Source: Halichoerus grypus (Eukaryota; Chordata; Mammalia; Carnivora; Phocidae). From it: DNA of 64,000 bases. Shown here one piece after another: positions 34,601-49,600 of the stretch; position 1 is the stretch's first letter, and each line of letters begins with the position of its first letter. The notes under the pieces are model-generated. The model did not search any database. It was given only the letters and a program-made list of their open reading frames with translations, and was not told where the DNA came from. The DNA is taken from assembly GCF_964656455.1 (NCBI RefSeq), contig NC_135716.1, positions 110,640,389-110,704,388 of the forward strand, in the 5' to 3' direction. A program made the position numbers and the translations under genes.

Positions 34601-37600
34601 ATAACATTTCTCATATCCTTAAAAATATTAGGAACTATACATACTAGGTTTCTTTAAAAAAAAAAAAGAAAAGAAAAAGAAATAATAATTTCTTAGAAAA
34701 GCCAAGTAGGTATTTAGGAAAACAATGTAGCAAACATAGTTCAAAACAAGAGTTTCTGATTTGAACAGCAACTCATCAGCTTTAAGAAACCTTAAGACTT
34801 ACTTTGTAAGCTTAACGGACTGACTTGTAAATCCATGTTTAAAAAAAAAAAACTGGCCTCTTAAAGCTTCTCTTCTTTTTGGATTTTTCTACATTGAGAA
34901 AATTCTTCAGTGGCAGAAAAATATCTCTACAGGTTAATTTTGAAATAGAATCTGATAAACTACCAAATACCAATCAAAATGAGAAATTTCTCAAAGCCAA
35001 GGTTGTAATAAACTTTCTTTTCTGCTCTATCCTCTAATCCCCTACAATCCATTTACCTGTCATATTTTCTACCTTGCATATTGCTTTTTTCGTTTGGTAT
35101 GATAACTAATAACAAGAGGAGGAAGACTTTGGCCTTCTGGAACTGCCCCCCCCCGCCCCGCCCCGAACAATGTACTAATGTTTAAAATTAAAGCAGTAAG
35201 TGTAAATAAGACAAATAATGACTAAGCAGATACTTTTAAGTTCTACAGTTTATAAAATTCCACCTATAAACTTATTCAGTAAGAATGAAGAGTCACATAT
35301 TTAAAATTCTCTTTCCAGGGCTCACAGTTTTAACTTCCTTAACTTTTTTTCACAGAACTACATTTATTTCATATCTCTGTAACTATACCGTGTAGATTAC
35401 TGTAACTGGGTCTGGTAGACTCAGTGTGTAAGATACATACACAATTACAAAACTATAGCTATAAATAGTAATTTTTCATGATTTATGTAACACATAATAT
35501 TTAATTAAGTCTAAATCATCATTCAGAATAAAGATGGGAATTCTACCCTCATAACTCAAGCAACAGAAATCCCAAATATGACTTCTTAAAAGTCCTTCAA
35601 ACAAGTGTTAAGGGCTTTTAAAAATGAACACAGGTTCCCTTAGTGCTTGTAAGTATAATACAGACTTATTTCTAGCGACTTTTCAGAATATCATTAATTT
35701 CCTATATCATCATTCACACAGAATTAGGTAAGACAGATGTAAAAATGTTCATGACATTATAGGAAAAAAGGAAGTCCAAAAAAGGACACCATACACTAGA
35801 ATATGTCTGCTGCATTACTGACATCACTTTGGTTTGTCATATTGTTTTAATGAAAATGCAGAGGATAATGTAATCTTGCCCTAAACAAATATATCTTGTT
35901 CTACATGTGGCCAAAAGAGAAACGCAACTAAAGCAATTTGTAGAAAAGGCTACAAAATGTAATAAAACCAGAGAAGGAAGGCTAGACAGAGAAGGAAAGA
36001 GAAGACATGAGAAGGAAAGAGGCTAGACAGAGAAGGAAAGAGAAGACATGAAAAAGAGAGAAAGAAGGAAGACAGGGAGGGAGGAGGAGGGACAGTGGGG
36101 TTAGAGTGAGCAGCAAGAACAACAGTGAGCCCAACTACAGTATATCACCATTAATGATTAGATTTTTTATGGCACTGATAGACTCGAATTCTCACCTGTG
36201 GGCTTTCAAACCTATGTTTTTCATATGTCCAAACAAATGCTCAAGTTTCATAAATATATCTAAATTATGAGCTATGAATATTACAAGCACAACCTTAAAT
36301 TCAAATATGAGAAATTAGCTTTACTAACATAATGGAATAACACTAATATTTATCAGTAGTATAATCAGCTGTTGCTAAAAAATGGTTTAATATTTGCTTT
36401 TTACTATTCTAAAATTTTTCATTTGCAGAGAATATCTTTAGTTTTAAGTAAACATCAAAGGCTGGCCAATTTTTTTTTAAAAGGAAAAATTCTGGTAAAA
36501 AAATACTTTTGTTTTAGTTCAAGAACACAAATTCCATGTAAACATTACTCAATATCTAGTATTTTATATGCTTTTTAATTTATAAAATACCTACTAATGT
36601 ATTATCTTACTTTGATCTACAATCCTGATATTTAACATGCCTATCTTTAATTCTTTAACTACTGGAAACTGTTTTTATACTTCTAAAAGTAGGGCAATTA
36701 AAATTGAACTTGATTTTTTTTTATTGTCAACAAAATACTTTATAAATTGGCAGAAGTCATTATTAGTGACAAATTATTGCATGAGTAACTCCAGTGACAA
36801 ATTACTGAAAGTCTTAAAAATGTAAATACATTACAAGACAATGGTGGACATATGATTTCACATAAACAAAAAAAATAGCTAATATGATTGTACCCAGCAC
36901 CCTCTTTATAATACCATTCTTTTATGGTTGAGCATTTCAAATGTTATAAAGAGGAGTTATTTTTAACTTGAGGGCAGCTATACTTAATTCTGTGGTGTTT
37001 TTAAACTACATATTCACAGGAGAGAGCCTTATAATGAGGGTGGAGAGTATTAAAAGCCACACTACACACACAATAGGCCATCATGCATTTTAACCCATTA
37101 TTAAACTTACCCCTCTTTTGAGGCTTCTGAAAGAAGGAATTCTGGGCTTCCCTGTTTTTATTTCATTCATACAATAATGCACGGGCTCAATGGAGAATGT
37201 GAGAAACTGGGACCCATTAGGAGTACTGGATGTGAATAAACTAGTAGGGGTTAAGGGTGGGGACTGTGGCTAATATGGAAATAAAGAAAGGAATCAATAA
37301 GCCAAATGTGCATAGTTTTTTCCTAAATGAAAATTCTATTTTTGGCAACATACTTTTCACAAAATAAAACTCAAAGTTTTCTATAAAAATAAGAGAATTA
37401 ACATAGTCTTGCCAAAACTGTCATTTTAAAAGTCAAATTTACTTTTAAAAATGTACCATTTCATTTGATCACTTTTTACAAGCTGACATTAAAAATATAG
37501 AGTACACAAATTATAATGTTAGAGAGAGCAATATGACCTACATAAAAAAATTCTCTTCTGGTTTCTAGAATATTAGCACTACCTAACTGGTTATACTTAA

Positions 37601-40600
37601 CCTGTACTTGTCAGAGATAAAGGTGGCAGCTACAGGTAAAGTTATCCAAACAGGTAAGTCTACTAAAATATTAAAATTGCAACTGATTATTATCACAAAT
37701 AGACAAATTTCATTACGTTTGTGGTTTTTCTCTCAGACCATTTCTATTTCATCTTCATTACACCTCATTTTTTTTAAAAAAACTGAGTAGTCCTTGTTTT
37801 TCTAAGCTCTCCTATCTACTTTAAGTCTCACCTTTCAACTTCTCACCTGGAAAATATTAAAAGCATGAATAATGGAGTTAATTCTAAGTGCACTTCTAAA
37901 GGTATTTATAGGTATATTATAATTTGAGTTAAATTTATCTACATTCTTGTGTCAAGAGCAGAAAAATGAATTACAATCGTGTATTTTAATAGAGCATATC
38001 AGATTAAAAGTACATATCTATTCTCAAACTAGATAGACACTGTTATAATCACTAAACTGGTAAGATTAAGAACTCATCTATTCCATTTGCTCATCTGCAG
38101 AGCCAGATTTATCTAACATATACAACACATCAAAAAATGGATTCCAACAAGAAGAGTGAGGATCTCTTAGTAAACTAGAGACTTTTTAAACTTCAAATAA
38201 CCACAAACATTGAGCCCTTCCCATTAAATATTCACATGGATGATAAAAATAACCTTATTGGTATAATCTGTAAGACCTAATGTGACATTTATTATTGCTA
38301 TGGTCAATCATTCATTCTAATAGAGAAACTGCAATTTTAGTGGTCTTATAGTTAGATCATAATGATTCCTTAGAAATTCTGATTGGAAACTACAAACAAG
38401 TGAAATTTCAAAAGCATACAATTCAAGAGATATTAACAAGTATTTAATATTTTTACTTATCAAGTGGTGTTCAAATGTTAAATCCAGAAATAATTTTTAC
38501 TATTAAGATACAAAACAGTTTCTAATAAGTGAAAAGTTAACTGAATCATTCAAATAAAAATGCTTATTCTCTATTAATAGTAAGCCATTATCCAATCAAC
38601 ACCTACATTGATTTAAATGACACGCTAAAACAAAATTATTAGCATAGAAGAATTTTATGACTTTTACCTTTGGCTTTTTTCCAAAGAGCCACAACTTGCC
38701 CTTGGCCTTTCCTACTGTGGTTTTGGCATCCGTCTTCCCACTTTCCTGTTTGGATGCACTGATAGTCCCATCAGAAATGGTTCTATAAATATGCTGACTG
38801 TAATCTTCAAATGGGAAGTCTCCTGGAGGTTCAAATCCAGACTTGAAGGAGTCTACTACCATTTGAGAGTCCTACACATATGAAACATGTTTTTAAAACC
38901 ATTTTATTTATTTTTAATACCATTAGCTTTTAAAACTTTATTCAAGAAAACAAAAATTTAAAGGAAATAATTCTATAGTTATCATTAAAGGTTTAAAGTG
39001 AATAATTTGTCCCTGTGGATTAGTAATAAACCTTAAATATTTTAATCCCAATAAAGATACTAATTTATAATCAAATTAACACATTATTAATTTGTAATAT
39101 TCATGAATGTTTTTATTTCATAGCTTCAACCCACTGAAATTCATCTGAGGACAAGGATAAGTAAGATCTAACTGACAAAAGGAACACAGGAAGAGGTTAT
39201 TCTCATGTAGAAATTCTAAGAAGTTTCAAAGGAAAAGGGCTTTTTGCTTACAGGATATCTACAAAGAAGATGATCTTTGGAACAGGGGAAAGGACATCTA
39301 ATTGTAAGACAGAGTAAGAAACGAGTACAAAAGGCTTTCATTCATCCAAAAGGGGAAAGGATAAACAAAATATCTTAAAGACATACTCGGGACTGTTAAC
39401 CAAGCAACAGAGAAAGATCTCACAAACAGTATTAAATACAAAAGGCAACTTAAAAAATATAAAGTTCAGTATTATTTCCCTAAAACTTTAAAACTCACCT
39501 AACTACTGTATGTTGTCTTTGGACATACCTACCACTATCCCAGCGTTAGCTACTGACAGCTTAAGCTCATTATTTTCACACAGAATACTTTATCTCTACA
39601 AACTCCTCCCAACCCGACCCCTAACCACTTCTCTTTTATTGCCTATTTCTGTTAATTGTGCATTTTGCCTATCATTTCGTCAAAAGTTATCCATAAGTCA
39701 CACCTCAGTTTTGTCATTAATGCCACCCCTACCAATCATTCACTAAAGGGTAAGAAGAATGAGAAAGGAGAAGGGACATAACTATATTTGTAATCTTGGA
39801 TCCAGCCATACTGAAATATAAATGTGATCTCTGAATTCCCAATTAAAGAACCCAAAAGTCCTTTTATTTTTTTTTAAAGATTTATTAATTTATTTTGGGG
39901 GGGAAGCTGGCGAGTGGGGGGAGGGGCAGAAGAAGAGAATCTTCAAGCAGACTCCCCACTGAGCACGGAGCCAGGGGTCCGGGGCTTGATCCCTGGACCC
40001 CAAGATCATGACCTGAGCCTTGAGCGAAACCAAGAGTCTGACACTTAACCAATTGAGCCACCCAGGCACCCCAAAAATCCTTTTATTTTTAAAATTTAAG
40101 TTAGAATTCTATGTGTTACAGGAAGGATGCTAATTAATATAATACCAACTTGCTATGAAGACTAAAATATATGGTACATATTTGGTACTCCCCAAACACT
40201 GGTTCTCTTCTTTTGTTCTTTCCTCATAATCTCCGTTTCTGCCAACCATCCGTTCTGGTCACTCTATCAATATTTACTGAGAAATGACCAGGTACAAGAG
40301 TCTTGCTAGACCTTAATCAAGACAGAATGTGACTGGATATTCTCCCTCAAGGGGAGCAGGGCTATGCTGTTCCTTCTACTCATGACGCCCTTCTTCCTTT
40401 TTCCCATGGGCGATTATTCCACACACTACCCATGCTTCAAGTGCCAAGTCTTATACTAAAAGCAATTCTTACAGTAACTCTAGATCTATTTCTTTCTCTT
40501 AACTTTCACGAGAGTAAGAATATAATACAGTTTGTAACCCACAGTTCACAGGTTATGTTATACTCTTGGAATAGAACTGAAAATTTAGTGAGGGGAGGAG

Positions 40601-43600
40601 AAGGATTAGAACTCTTTTCTTTCAGAACAACTAGAATTTTAGTGTTTAGAATGGCTATCTTTAAAGCCCAAACGAAGGGCGCCTGGGTGGCTCAGTCGTT
40701 AAGCATCTGCCTTCGGCTCAGGTCATGGTCCCAGGGTCCTGGGATCGAGCCCCGCACAGGGCTCCCTGCTCCGCGGGAAGCCTGTTTCTCCCTCTCCCAC
40801 TACCCCCTGCTTGTGTTCCCTCTCTCGCTGTGTCTCTCTCTGTCAAATAAATAAATAAAATCTTTAAAAAAAAAAAGCCCAAAGGAATCCAATCTACTGC
40901 CAGACTTCTAAAGAATATAATTTAGAATCAGCTATTCATCAATTACTTCACCCCTTTCCCAATTCATTTCACCAACTCCAGCTGCATACCTAAACCAAAT
41001 ACATTTATTCAAATATAATTATATAGCACTTACTCTTCTTTCATCAACTGATTTTGCAGCGAGAATCATTCCTTCCAAACATTTTGAGATGATAGGAATA
41101 ACTTTGCGTTCTGAGTCTGCAAATCCTCTGTAACACTCACTGAGTTTAATAGTCCTTCGTTCATCCATTTCTTGTAGTTGCTAATAATCAGAAATTTTAA
41201 AAAAAAGGGAATACTGAATTTTCTTTTCATGCTGAAGCAAACACCACCTCCAAATTTAAGGATTCTACAGAAATAGTTACACTGTTGTTAATATCTTTTC
41301 AGTGCTACAGACTTACAATACTTAAAACTTGAGACTTGTCATGTAACAAAAGAAAAAAAAATCCAGCCTTTTAGCACATCTTAAAACCAGGTGACACTGG
41401 TTTTCAAGTATTCTAAAGGCACCCCCTAACAGGCTACCAGCTCCCTACCTCTTACCACCTCTACCTTTCATTCTTCAGTCAGAGCAGTTGTCTATGTGTC
41501 CAGGAAAAGCTGCACTTGAAAAGAGAATTCTGATGCCCCCCCCCCCCTTTTTTAAAGCAACTGGTCTATAACATATATAAATCTGAGACTTCTAAGCCCT
41601 TAAGTTAGTTCAGACTACTTTGGTAAGATCTGGCTGGACTAAGGATCCACAGCTGACTGAATATCAACAGGTACTCAGACCTACCAGTCAATCTACAGCT
41701 CAGAGTGACTGTTAAAGTATTGGGGACACAAGATGAAAAACAGGAAGCTATATGGTGAAAATGGTACATATAATGGAATCCCCACAATTCAAAAATTCAC
41801 TAACATATGCCACTAAGAATTATGCTGTGACAAGTGAAGCCAATAACTTAACGGCATTTTTGACACTTAATATTTGCCAATACTACTAAGCCTTTCTTCC
41901 TCCTAGGAAGCAGCTACACTGCTCAAATCCCCAAACTCCCATAGCCTTCATACCAGTTTTTCCTAATTACTTCCCGAAGCCTGTGGGTTTGACACCCACA
42001 TTTTCACAAAGGAACTGCTCCCAGCATTACAAAATGGCAAGACTGCTCCACAGCAAGGTCCAAACAAAAGGATCAAGCCCCCAAACACAGAAAGTGGTTG
42101 ATCTCCAAGTTAAGGTCTCCCCAGAACATGAAGGCTTAGCTGGAGAGCCTAGAAAAGCACCCAGAGTGAGGACTGGCAGGCTAGATACTCTGGATTAAAT
42201 GACTGGAATATGATACCCACTCTAGGCCACCACCTCAAACTATGCTCCCTTTGTACTACTAATTTGCTGAAAAAGAAAATATACTTGGGCTCACAACTCT
42301 TTCCATATAAGCTCTGCTCTCCCAGACACTACTTTGAACACCGTTTCACCTAAAACCTTTTCTCTTATTTCTTGTCTTTCTAGAACAAGCAGTAACATAA
42401 CTTAACCATCATGTAAATTCTGGGTTTTTATCTCAGGCTGTTTGGCAACTGTTTATCATCAAGTGATAATGGATGGGATTTGTAAGCAAACTTATAGCCT
42501 GAATTACATTTATGATCTGGCAGCTAGGAAGACAAGCAGATAAAAACCGGGCTAGCGAATACATTTCATAAGATTTATTTCTGCCACGTGGAGTAATGCC
42601 AATGATTCTGGTATACTGTCAAAAAGCTACATCCCAATTCTTGTCAAGCAGATTACAATGTACAATTCCACTGAATTCCCCCCTATGTCCTAATGCTCAG
42701 TGACATGGTATTAAACTTTATCTAGAAAATGTCATTGCTTTAGTGGACTGTTTATTACACTAATAATAAATCTATAGGAAAATCTGTGATTTCAAAGTTA
42801 GGAAAAATTTACTTTTCAAATCTATAATCATAAAGGAAGTTCGTATCACTAATCCTGATGACTTACTAGTAAATCTAGAAACATGCTGGTTGATTCCTGA
42901 AATTTAAGTTTTACATTTAAAGAATAGTTCTTCCAACTCTAAAACTACATTAATTTCATATACCTAAACTTTACCTTGTAAATCTGAGGAATCACTACGT
43001 AGAAATGTTTGTGTTGTTCTCCATTAAAGTTCTGTAACTGTGCCGCATATTCATTTTTATTTTCATCAGCCATATGTGTACGCAGATTCAACTGCTGTTT
43101 GGCCTAGAGACAAATTGGTCCAGATCATTACCAACAAAAATAACAACGAAAAAATCATAGTTAATTCGCTTTTCTAAAAGTTACACTAAAACTAGACTTT
43201 TTCTAACTATTAATATCATTTAAAATTTAAGGAGATGCTTGCAGATCTTCTGGCCAGAGCACTCACCTCTGCAACATTCTCTTTCTCTTACTGCAATAGT
43301 CCTCCCCCTTGCAACAATCTGTTCAAATAAAGTTTCTCCTTACCAAATCCAGATTTTTAAAAATTAAATAAATGACAACATTATGGCTTGACTTGAAATA
43401 GGATGCTCTTAATCAGAAGAGAAAAACAGTACAGAAATATTTTAGACAGTTAAAGTTAGTAGTGAAACATTCCTTTAAACATAATCCACTTATATCCAAC
43501 TAGAACCACAGTGAAATCAAACAATGATAGAACTGTTAATTTTGGATAAAGTAATACTCAACAATGATTTCCATCTCTATACAAAACCAGAAGTACTTTA

Positions 43601-46600
43601 AAAAATGTTTATTTAGAATACAGTTCTATTCATCTTAAGGTCTTACAGAAATGCTTTTTGACTGAGTCAGGTTAGCATCATCTACACTGATAAGAATGTT
43701 AGAACACAAATTTAATGTAAAATCATTAATTCTAGATTTAATGAAGGAGAATCTAAATAAATTTCTCAGTTGTTCTAAAGTAATAAGAAAAAAACAAAAT
43801 AAGAACTGTACTCAATTTTTCAGTGTTCCAAGGAATAAATCATGTTATACGACAGTGCTTTGGAAATTGTAAAGCACATTGTGAATAAACTTCAATATTT
43901 TAATTCCATTTTCTGCAAATGTAGTCTCTAACCTTCTAAAAGGAGGTCCACAAGTTAGTTATTCTGAACTCAGAAATAAACTGACCTATGGAATTACATG
44001 GTAGCCAAGATACCAAATAAGCCCACAAAAATGCATTTAATCCACAGTGTACTTGAAGATTACAATACTTAAGTGCTACGGAAACTAAACACCACAGCCC
44101 AAAATATTTCTACAGAAAAATACATTTGAAGTTCCAACCTGGGACCTTAAGTACACATTCATTTATTTCTTCCCCCTTTCTCCCTGCTCCCACAAACTAT
44201 GATGGAATATAGTATTCTAAATTATTCCCTACCCACGACGGTTCTGTCAGGAGAAACCGCTCCTGTTCTAAAGTCACTGGCTGTGATTCCCAAAGCCTAG
44301 GGCAAAGGTTCCACAGGGTATGTAGAAGTATAAGGCTAGAAAGCTAATACAATTGAATTCTCCTCTGGCGTACTGTGGGCTTCATACTAACTGCCTTCTC
44401 TCTTTTTTAACACTGCATTAAAAAATCTTTTAAATGTTTAATTGTGGTAAAATACACAATACACGTAACATAAAACTGACCATCTTAATCATTTCTAAGT
44501 GTACAGTTCAGGAGTGTTATGGTATACTCATGCTGTGCGACTGCCTTCCTTTTCTTAAGGCAGATCAGTAACTGGTTTGCTCCCTCTTCACTTTCTTTTC
44601 TTTTCTTTTTTTTTTTAACTTTTATCAGTAGTTGCTCAATTGAAACTATGTTCCCTTCCCTACCTGGTCACTTACAACAGAATGCCGCTACTCTATAGTT
44701 CCTAAAGCAAATCCTCAAAGTTTTCCAAATTTTCTAATAAGTAAGGAGACTACAAACAAATGAGCATAAAAAACTATAAACATTAAAATTCTTAAGTTAG
44801 GTCAAACTATTAAACATGTTATATCTGGATTTCAAAATGTCTAATTAGTCTCTAAAGATACCTTTACAGACCAAATGAAAAAATAAGTTAAATGAGAGTC
44901 TAGTTAAAGAGTTCCTTAACTTGTCTAGTACATAAATTATATATTCAATCAATGTTTGGTCAAAGGAGTTGGAACCAGTGTCAACCAGCAAGGATGTCTC
45001 CCATGTATAAAACAGTGCCGTTTCCAACTATTGTGGTCCACATTTTTATCAAATAATGATAACACATTATGTGCATGACATGATGCTAGGAAGGAAATGA
45101 ATATATGGATGATCAAAATCAGGATCCAAAAATGTAAACTGCAGAGTTAAGTCTAGTAACTGATAGAGATGTACATATGCATTTAAAATACCAACAGTAC
45201 AAGTTCTGAGACACATTTCTCATACCACACCATATGTGAAAAAACATTGGGTTAACCATAAACTCAATGGGAGTCCATCCAAACAATGTAATTGCCCAAA
45301 AAGTCGATACACATTTAGGCCGTAATTAACATAAATTTGGTGTTCAAAACAAGGGAGGTAATCAAACTCAGTACCGATAAGACCATACCTAGATTATTAC
45401 ATCCAATCGGAAGTAACATAATTTATGTGGGATATTGACAAATTAATAGATATCCAAAGGAAAATAGTTACAATGAAAGGTAACTTGAAGCTATTTCCTA
45501 CATAGAATAAAGAAACACAATGGTTTATCTAAGGGTAGAGAATCTGCTACAAATATCTGAAAAGCTATAATGAGGAAAATAACAGATTTGATACTTTTCT
45601 GGTACCTCAAAGAAATTAAAACTAAACAGAGGGATGAGTGAGATCAATATAATAAGAAAATGCTAGAGTTGGGGGGGAAAAAAAAAAAGAACAAACTGCC
45701 TTAAGACTGTGTATTTCTAACGAGATGGAACTTACTATCATTAGAGGTTTAAAGTCATTAAAAATCAGGTAGAAAAAAATAAAAGCCTCACAAGTTATAC
45801 TAGAAGGCCTTTAAGGTATTTGCAAAATCTGGATTTTATATAATTTTATAGCTTTTAAGTGGTAAAGAAAATGGAATGCAGAAAATAAATTACTCCTCCC
45901 TCCCTTTTTACTTTTTTCTTGTTCTAATCCCATAGAGAATTATAAAATCCTAAACTGAAAATATACAAATGGTGGGCCTTTGTATATACAAAAATGTGGA
46001 GTAAGGTTCACCTGTATTTCAAAATACCAACATTTCAACTCTATCACTATGTCAAATGTTCTAAGATAAAGAGTATACAGCACGGGAGAAGGAAAAGCTA
46101 AGCAGCAGCAGTTACAGGACTGATCCTACAAATAGTTATGTTACAGAATACCTGACCCAGATCAGTTAGTGACAAGAGAGTTCAGCTTCCCAAAATGAAT
46201 GAATGAATGAAACAAACACATAAACAACTAACATCACATACCTCTGACACTCTGATCTTGTTTCGCCTTGTGTCAAGTTGGGGAAGCACACGACCCAACT
46301 CCCATTTGCACACCCCATCAACTTACCTTAGACTTTTTATTCTGTTTTGGAATAGGATAGAAACTTATTCTCAATAGCAATCATGTCTTTCCTACGCATT
46401 CTGAATGCAGTTACGACATTACAATAAAGTGACACATATTAACTACTTTCTCAGACTAATTTGAGACTTGAAGTACACAAATATTTGTATATTTTAGATT
46501 TAGACATAGTTTTTCTCTTGGGGAAACTACCAATACAAATATTGTAACTACCCTCCATATGCAAGTAATGATATTTCGATATCAAAGTCAGTTTGGATTA

Positions 46601-49600
46601 TTTCTTACCTTTTCAACGTCTGCCTTGGTTGCATTAGTATCATTATCCAATCTTTCATAACTCTGTTGTGCCTTTTCTGCCTCTTTACATTCTCTTTCAA
46701 ATTTCTTTTTACTCTGTTTAAAAAATTAAAATATCACACTGAGAAATAAAATTTAATCTCATTAAAAAATAAATTTAAAATGCTGCCACTGTATATTGTA
46801 TAGAATTACACACTAAAAATTTTTCTAAATTAGGAAAGAAATGTTAGTATTATAATCAATCCATGTGACTTAAATATCAGACATTATAGACTGTCAAGGA
46901 AAAAAAAATTGGCATGACTGAGTTAATATTTATAATATACCTCATCGTTTGCCAATAAGAAAAAAAATCACATTTTTTGGTAATTTTTTATTATAAGCTC
47001 ACCTTCAGCAGGACTTTTTTGGTTTGTTTGGTGTTTTGTGTTTGGTTTTGTAGGTTTGTTTGGCTGGTTGGTTTTGGTGTTTGCTTGTTTTCATTTTTTT
47101 GTGGTGGAATGTGGAAATGTGCCTCCAAAGTGGCGTCATATTGTTTCTTCCAGGAATCTCAGGAATACCGTTAGCCCAGAACCAGGCCTTTAAAATTTTT
47201 ACTTAATTCAAATTACTGTGACTTTGTAAAAGCTATTCACAACAGAGCCATGTGATATGTACCATATTTCCTTCCAGGCATACTTTTTTTTAATTCCTGG
47301 ACTTAATTTCTTTTTTTACCTTTGCTTAGTTTTCAACGTATTTTTTTTCTAATTCCACCCTAGTGTGCACAGTTCTTTAAAAATCTCTCCTCAGTTAATT
47401 CAAACATATTCAGAATTCTATCCATTTTATTTTCTTAATGAAATCTCTTCCAAAGGCTTTGACCTATTGAAATTTGGACTGCTTATACAAACTAGACCTA
47501 TTGCATAGCTGCTTCCTTAAAAATTCCCTTCACCATCATTGCAGAGATTCCTTTCACCTCCCCTTTGATTTGAAATTCGTATTTCCCAGTTCCACACCTT
47601 CCCCTTTCTTGGTTCATTTCCTTATTTTGCTAGAACACATTTAGCAATAGCTTCCTCAAAGATTTGCAGGAGATAACTTTTCACATCTCCATGGCTGGAA
47701 AATACCTTTACCATCACTTTTAATTGATAAAATTTGGCTGGGTATGATGCTGTCGGAAACTGTCTTCCTTCAGAAATGTAAAAGTACTAACTAATCCACT
47801 ATCTTCTGGCTTCCTGATCCCATTCTGATTCCTGATCCTTTGCATAAAACATGTTTGTTTTGTTTTCCTCTCTGGAGACTGGTAAGGATCTTCTCTCTCT
47901 CCTAACTTTTCTGAAATTTCATGAAGATATGTCTTGCTGTGAGTCCACTGTGCTGAGCACCTAGAAAATCCTTTCCATCTAGAAACTCATGTCTTTCTGT
48001 TCTGGGAAAATTTTCTTGAATTATTTTTGTCTGTCCACTTTCAATGTTTTCTCTTTTTTAGAATGCTTATTATTTTGAAAATGAACCTATAGGATGAACC
48101 CTCTACTTTTCTTGTATTTTCAATTTCTATCATTCTGCTCTACTTTTAGAGATTTCTTCAATTTTATTTTTTCTAAGTGAGTTTTTAATTTCTGCTATCC
48201 TAAAGTTCTTCTTTGTGTGTTCCTTTGACAGCATCTTATTCCTATTTCACAGATGTAGTATCTTCTCTATTCCCTTTCAATATTAATAGCGTTGCAAATG
48301 TTTTGCTTGTTTTTGCTATTTTCTATTTCCTTTCACAGTCACTGTTTCTTCAAAGCTGCTACCCACCCCCCACCCCCATATTAGTTTTGGTCTTTAGTAT
48401 TTACATTAGTGGTTTTCTCTAAATGTCTGAGGATCCTTGCCTATCTGTTCTTATTTTAAAAGCCAAGTGAAAGTTCCACAGGTAGGGCTTGAGGATTATT
48501 GTCTCTTCCTCTAGGGTAATATGGCCAGGTAGTTTCCTTGGAGAAACCCTACTATTGTTATCTGTAAGTCTTTTCTCTCAAGCTAGTTAGATTTCCCAGA
48601 GGAGACTCCTCAATTTCTTACCTGGAAAAACATATCCCTTGCTACCTGTATTCTGAGAATCGCTCAGAAGAAAGCAGAGGATGTCAACATTTTCTATGTA
48701 CCTAACCCCCTTATTAGAACAAGTTAGATGTCCATTTCTTATCTTGGGGATTACAAAATGATAAATGGGACAAATCTGGGTTCCAAACCTCTTAACTACC
48801 AGGTCAAGGTTTAAATTTTTCACAAGATACCTCTCCTCCTTTGACCTTCAGATAGAGACAAGTTTCTTTGCTGTCTTCCTTGACCAGTGGGCAGAGTTCT
48901 TATAGTCCATCTTTTACTAGAGGGTTAGTCCTTTGAAGATTCAAAACTTTACACAGGGGTATCAGTGCCAACTCTCTACAACATACAGAGCTAAAACATC
49001 ATCTCTGTCCCTGTATATTAAAACTTAAGCCCTTAGCAAGGTCCAATAAACCACCACACTCCAACACCTCTGCCTTCATTCTTCAAATGCCACTGTATCA
49101 GCTCATATACCTATTGCTCTGGCTTCCAGTTTACCCTTAGTTTCTAGCAGTTACAGATCTCCCCTTCTCTCAGCTCTAAGAACTTAAAAAATACAATAAA
49201 AAACAGTTTAGCTATTGTATCTAAGTATTTGTAGCCAAGAGGTTTCTGAGTTAGCTCAAACTGTCATATAGCTAGAACCAGACATACCTCCCCCACCCCT
49301 TCTTAGAAGAGCCCACCTCCCAGTGTAAAGGCTAGAAATAGCTGATACTTGCTTTACCAGCCTCCCCACAGCGGGAGCATGGTCAAGTAATCTAATCCTG
49401 TCAAAGGCACCCATTAGGAAGTCTGCTGGGGATTTTCTGAGAGTTTTCCCTCCCTGATAAAAAGGAACAGTTAGAAGAGAGATGCCCTCTTTTTCCTGCT
49501 TCCGCATGCAGCTGAATGAGGATGTGGTGCTTGGCAGCTTAAGTTGACTGTTGACCATTAAGGGGACAAGCCTGAGGAAAAAAGCCAACATGGTCAAGAC

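Larger units (their letters stand above)
32469..37110 (-). other. FNBP1L: FNBP1L intron upstream of the microexon
   Basis: A 4.6-kb AT-rich intron with no SINE or clear LINE. It contains a CA/TG tract at 33371-33426, a G9 run near 33550, a C/G-rich run near 35147 and a GA-rich 41-bp tandem repeat near 35980. Confidence 0.5.
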
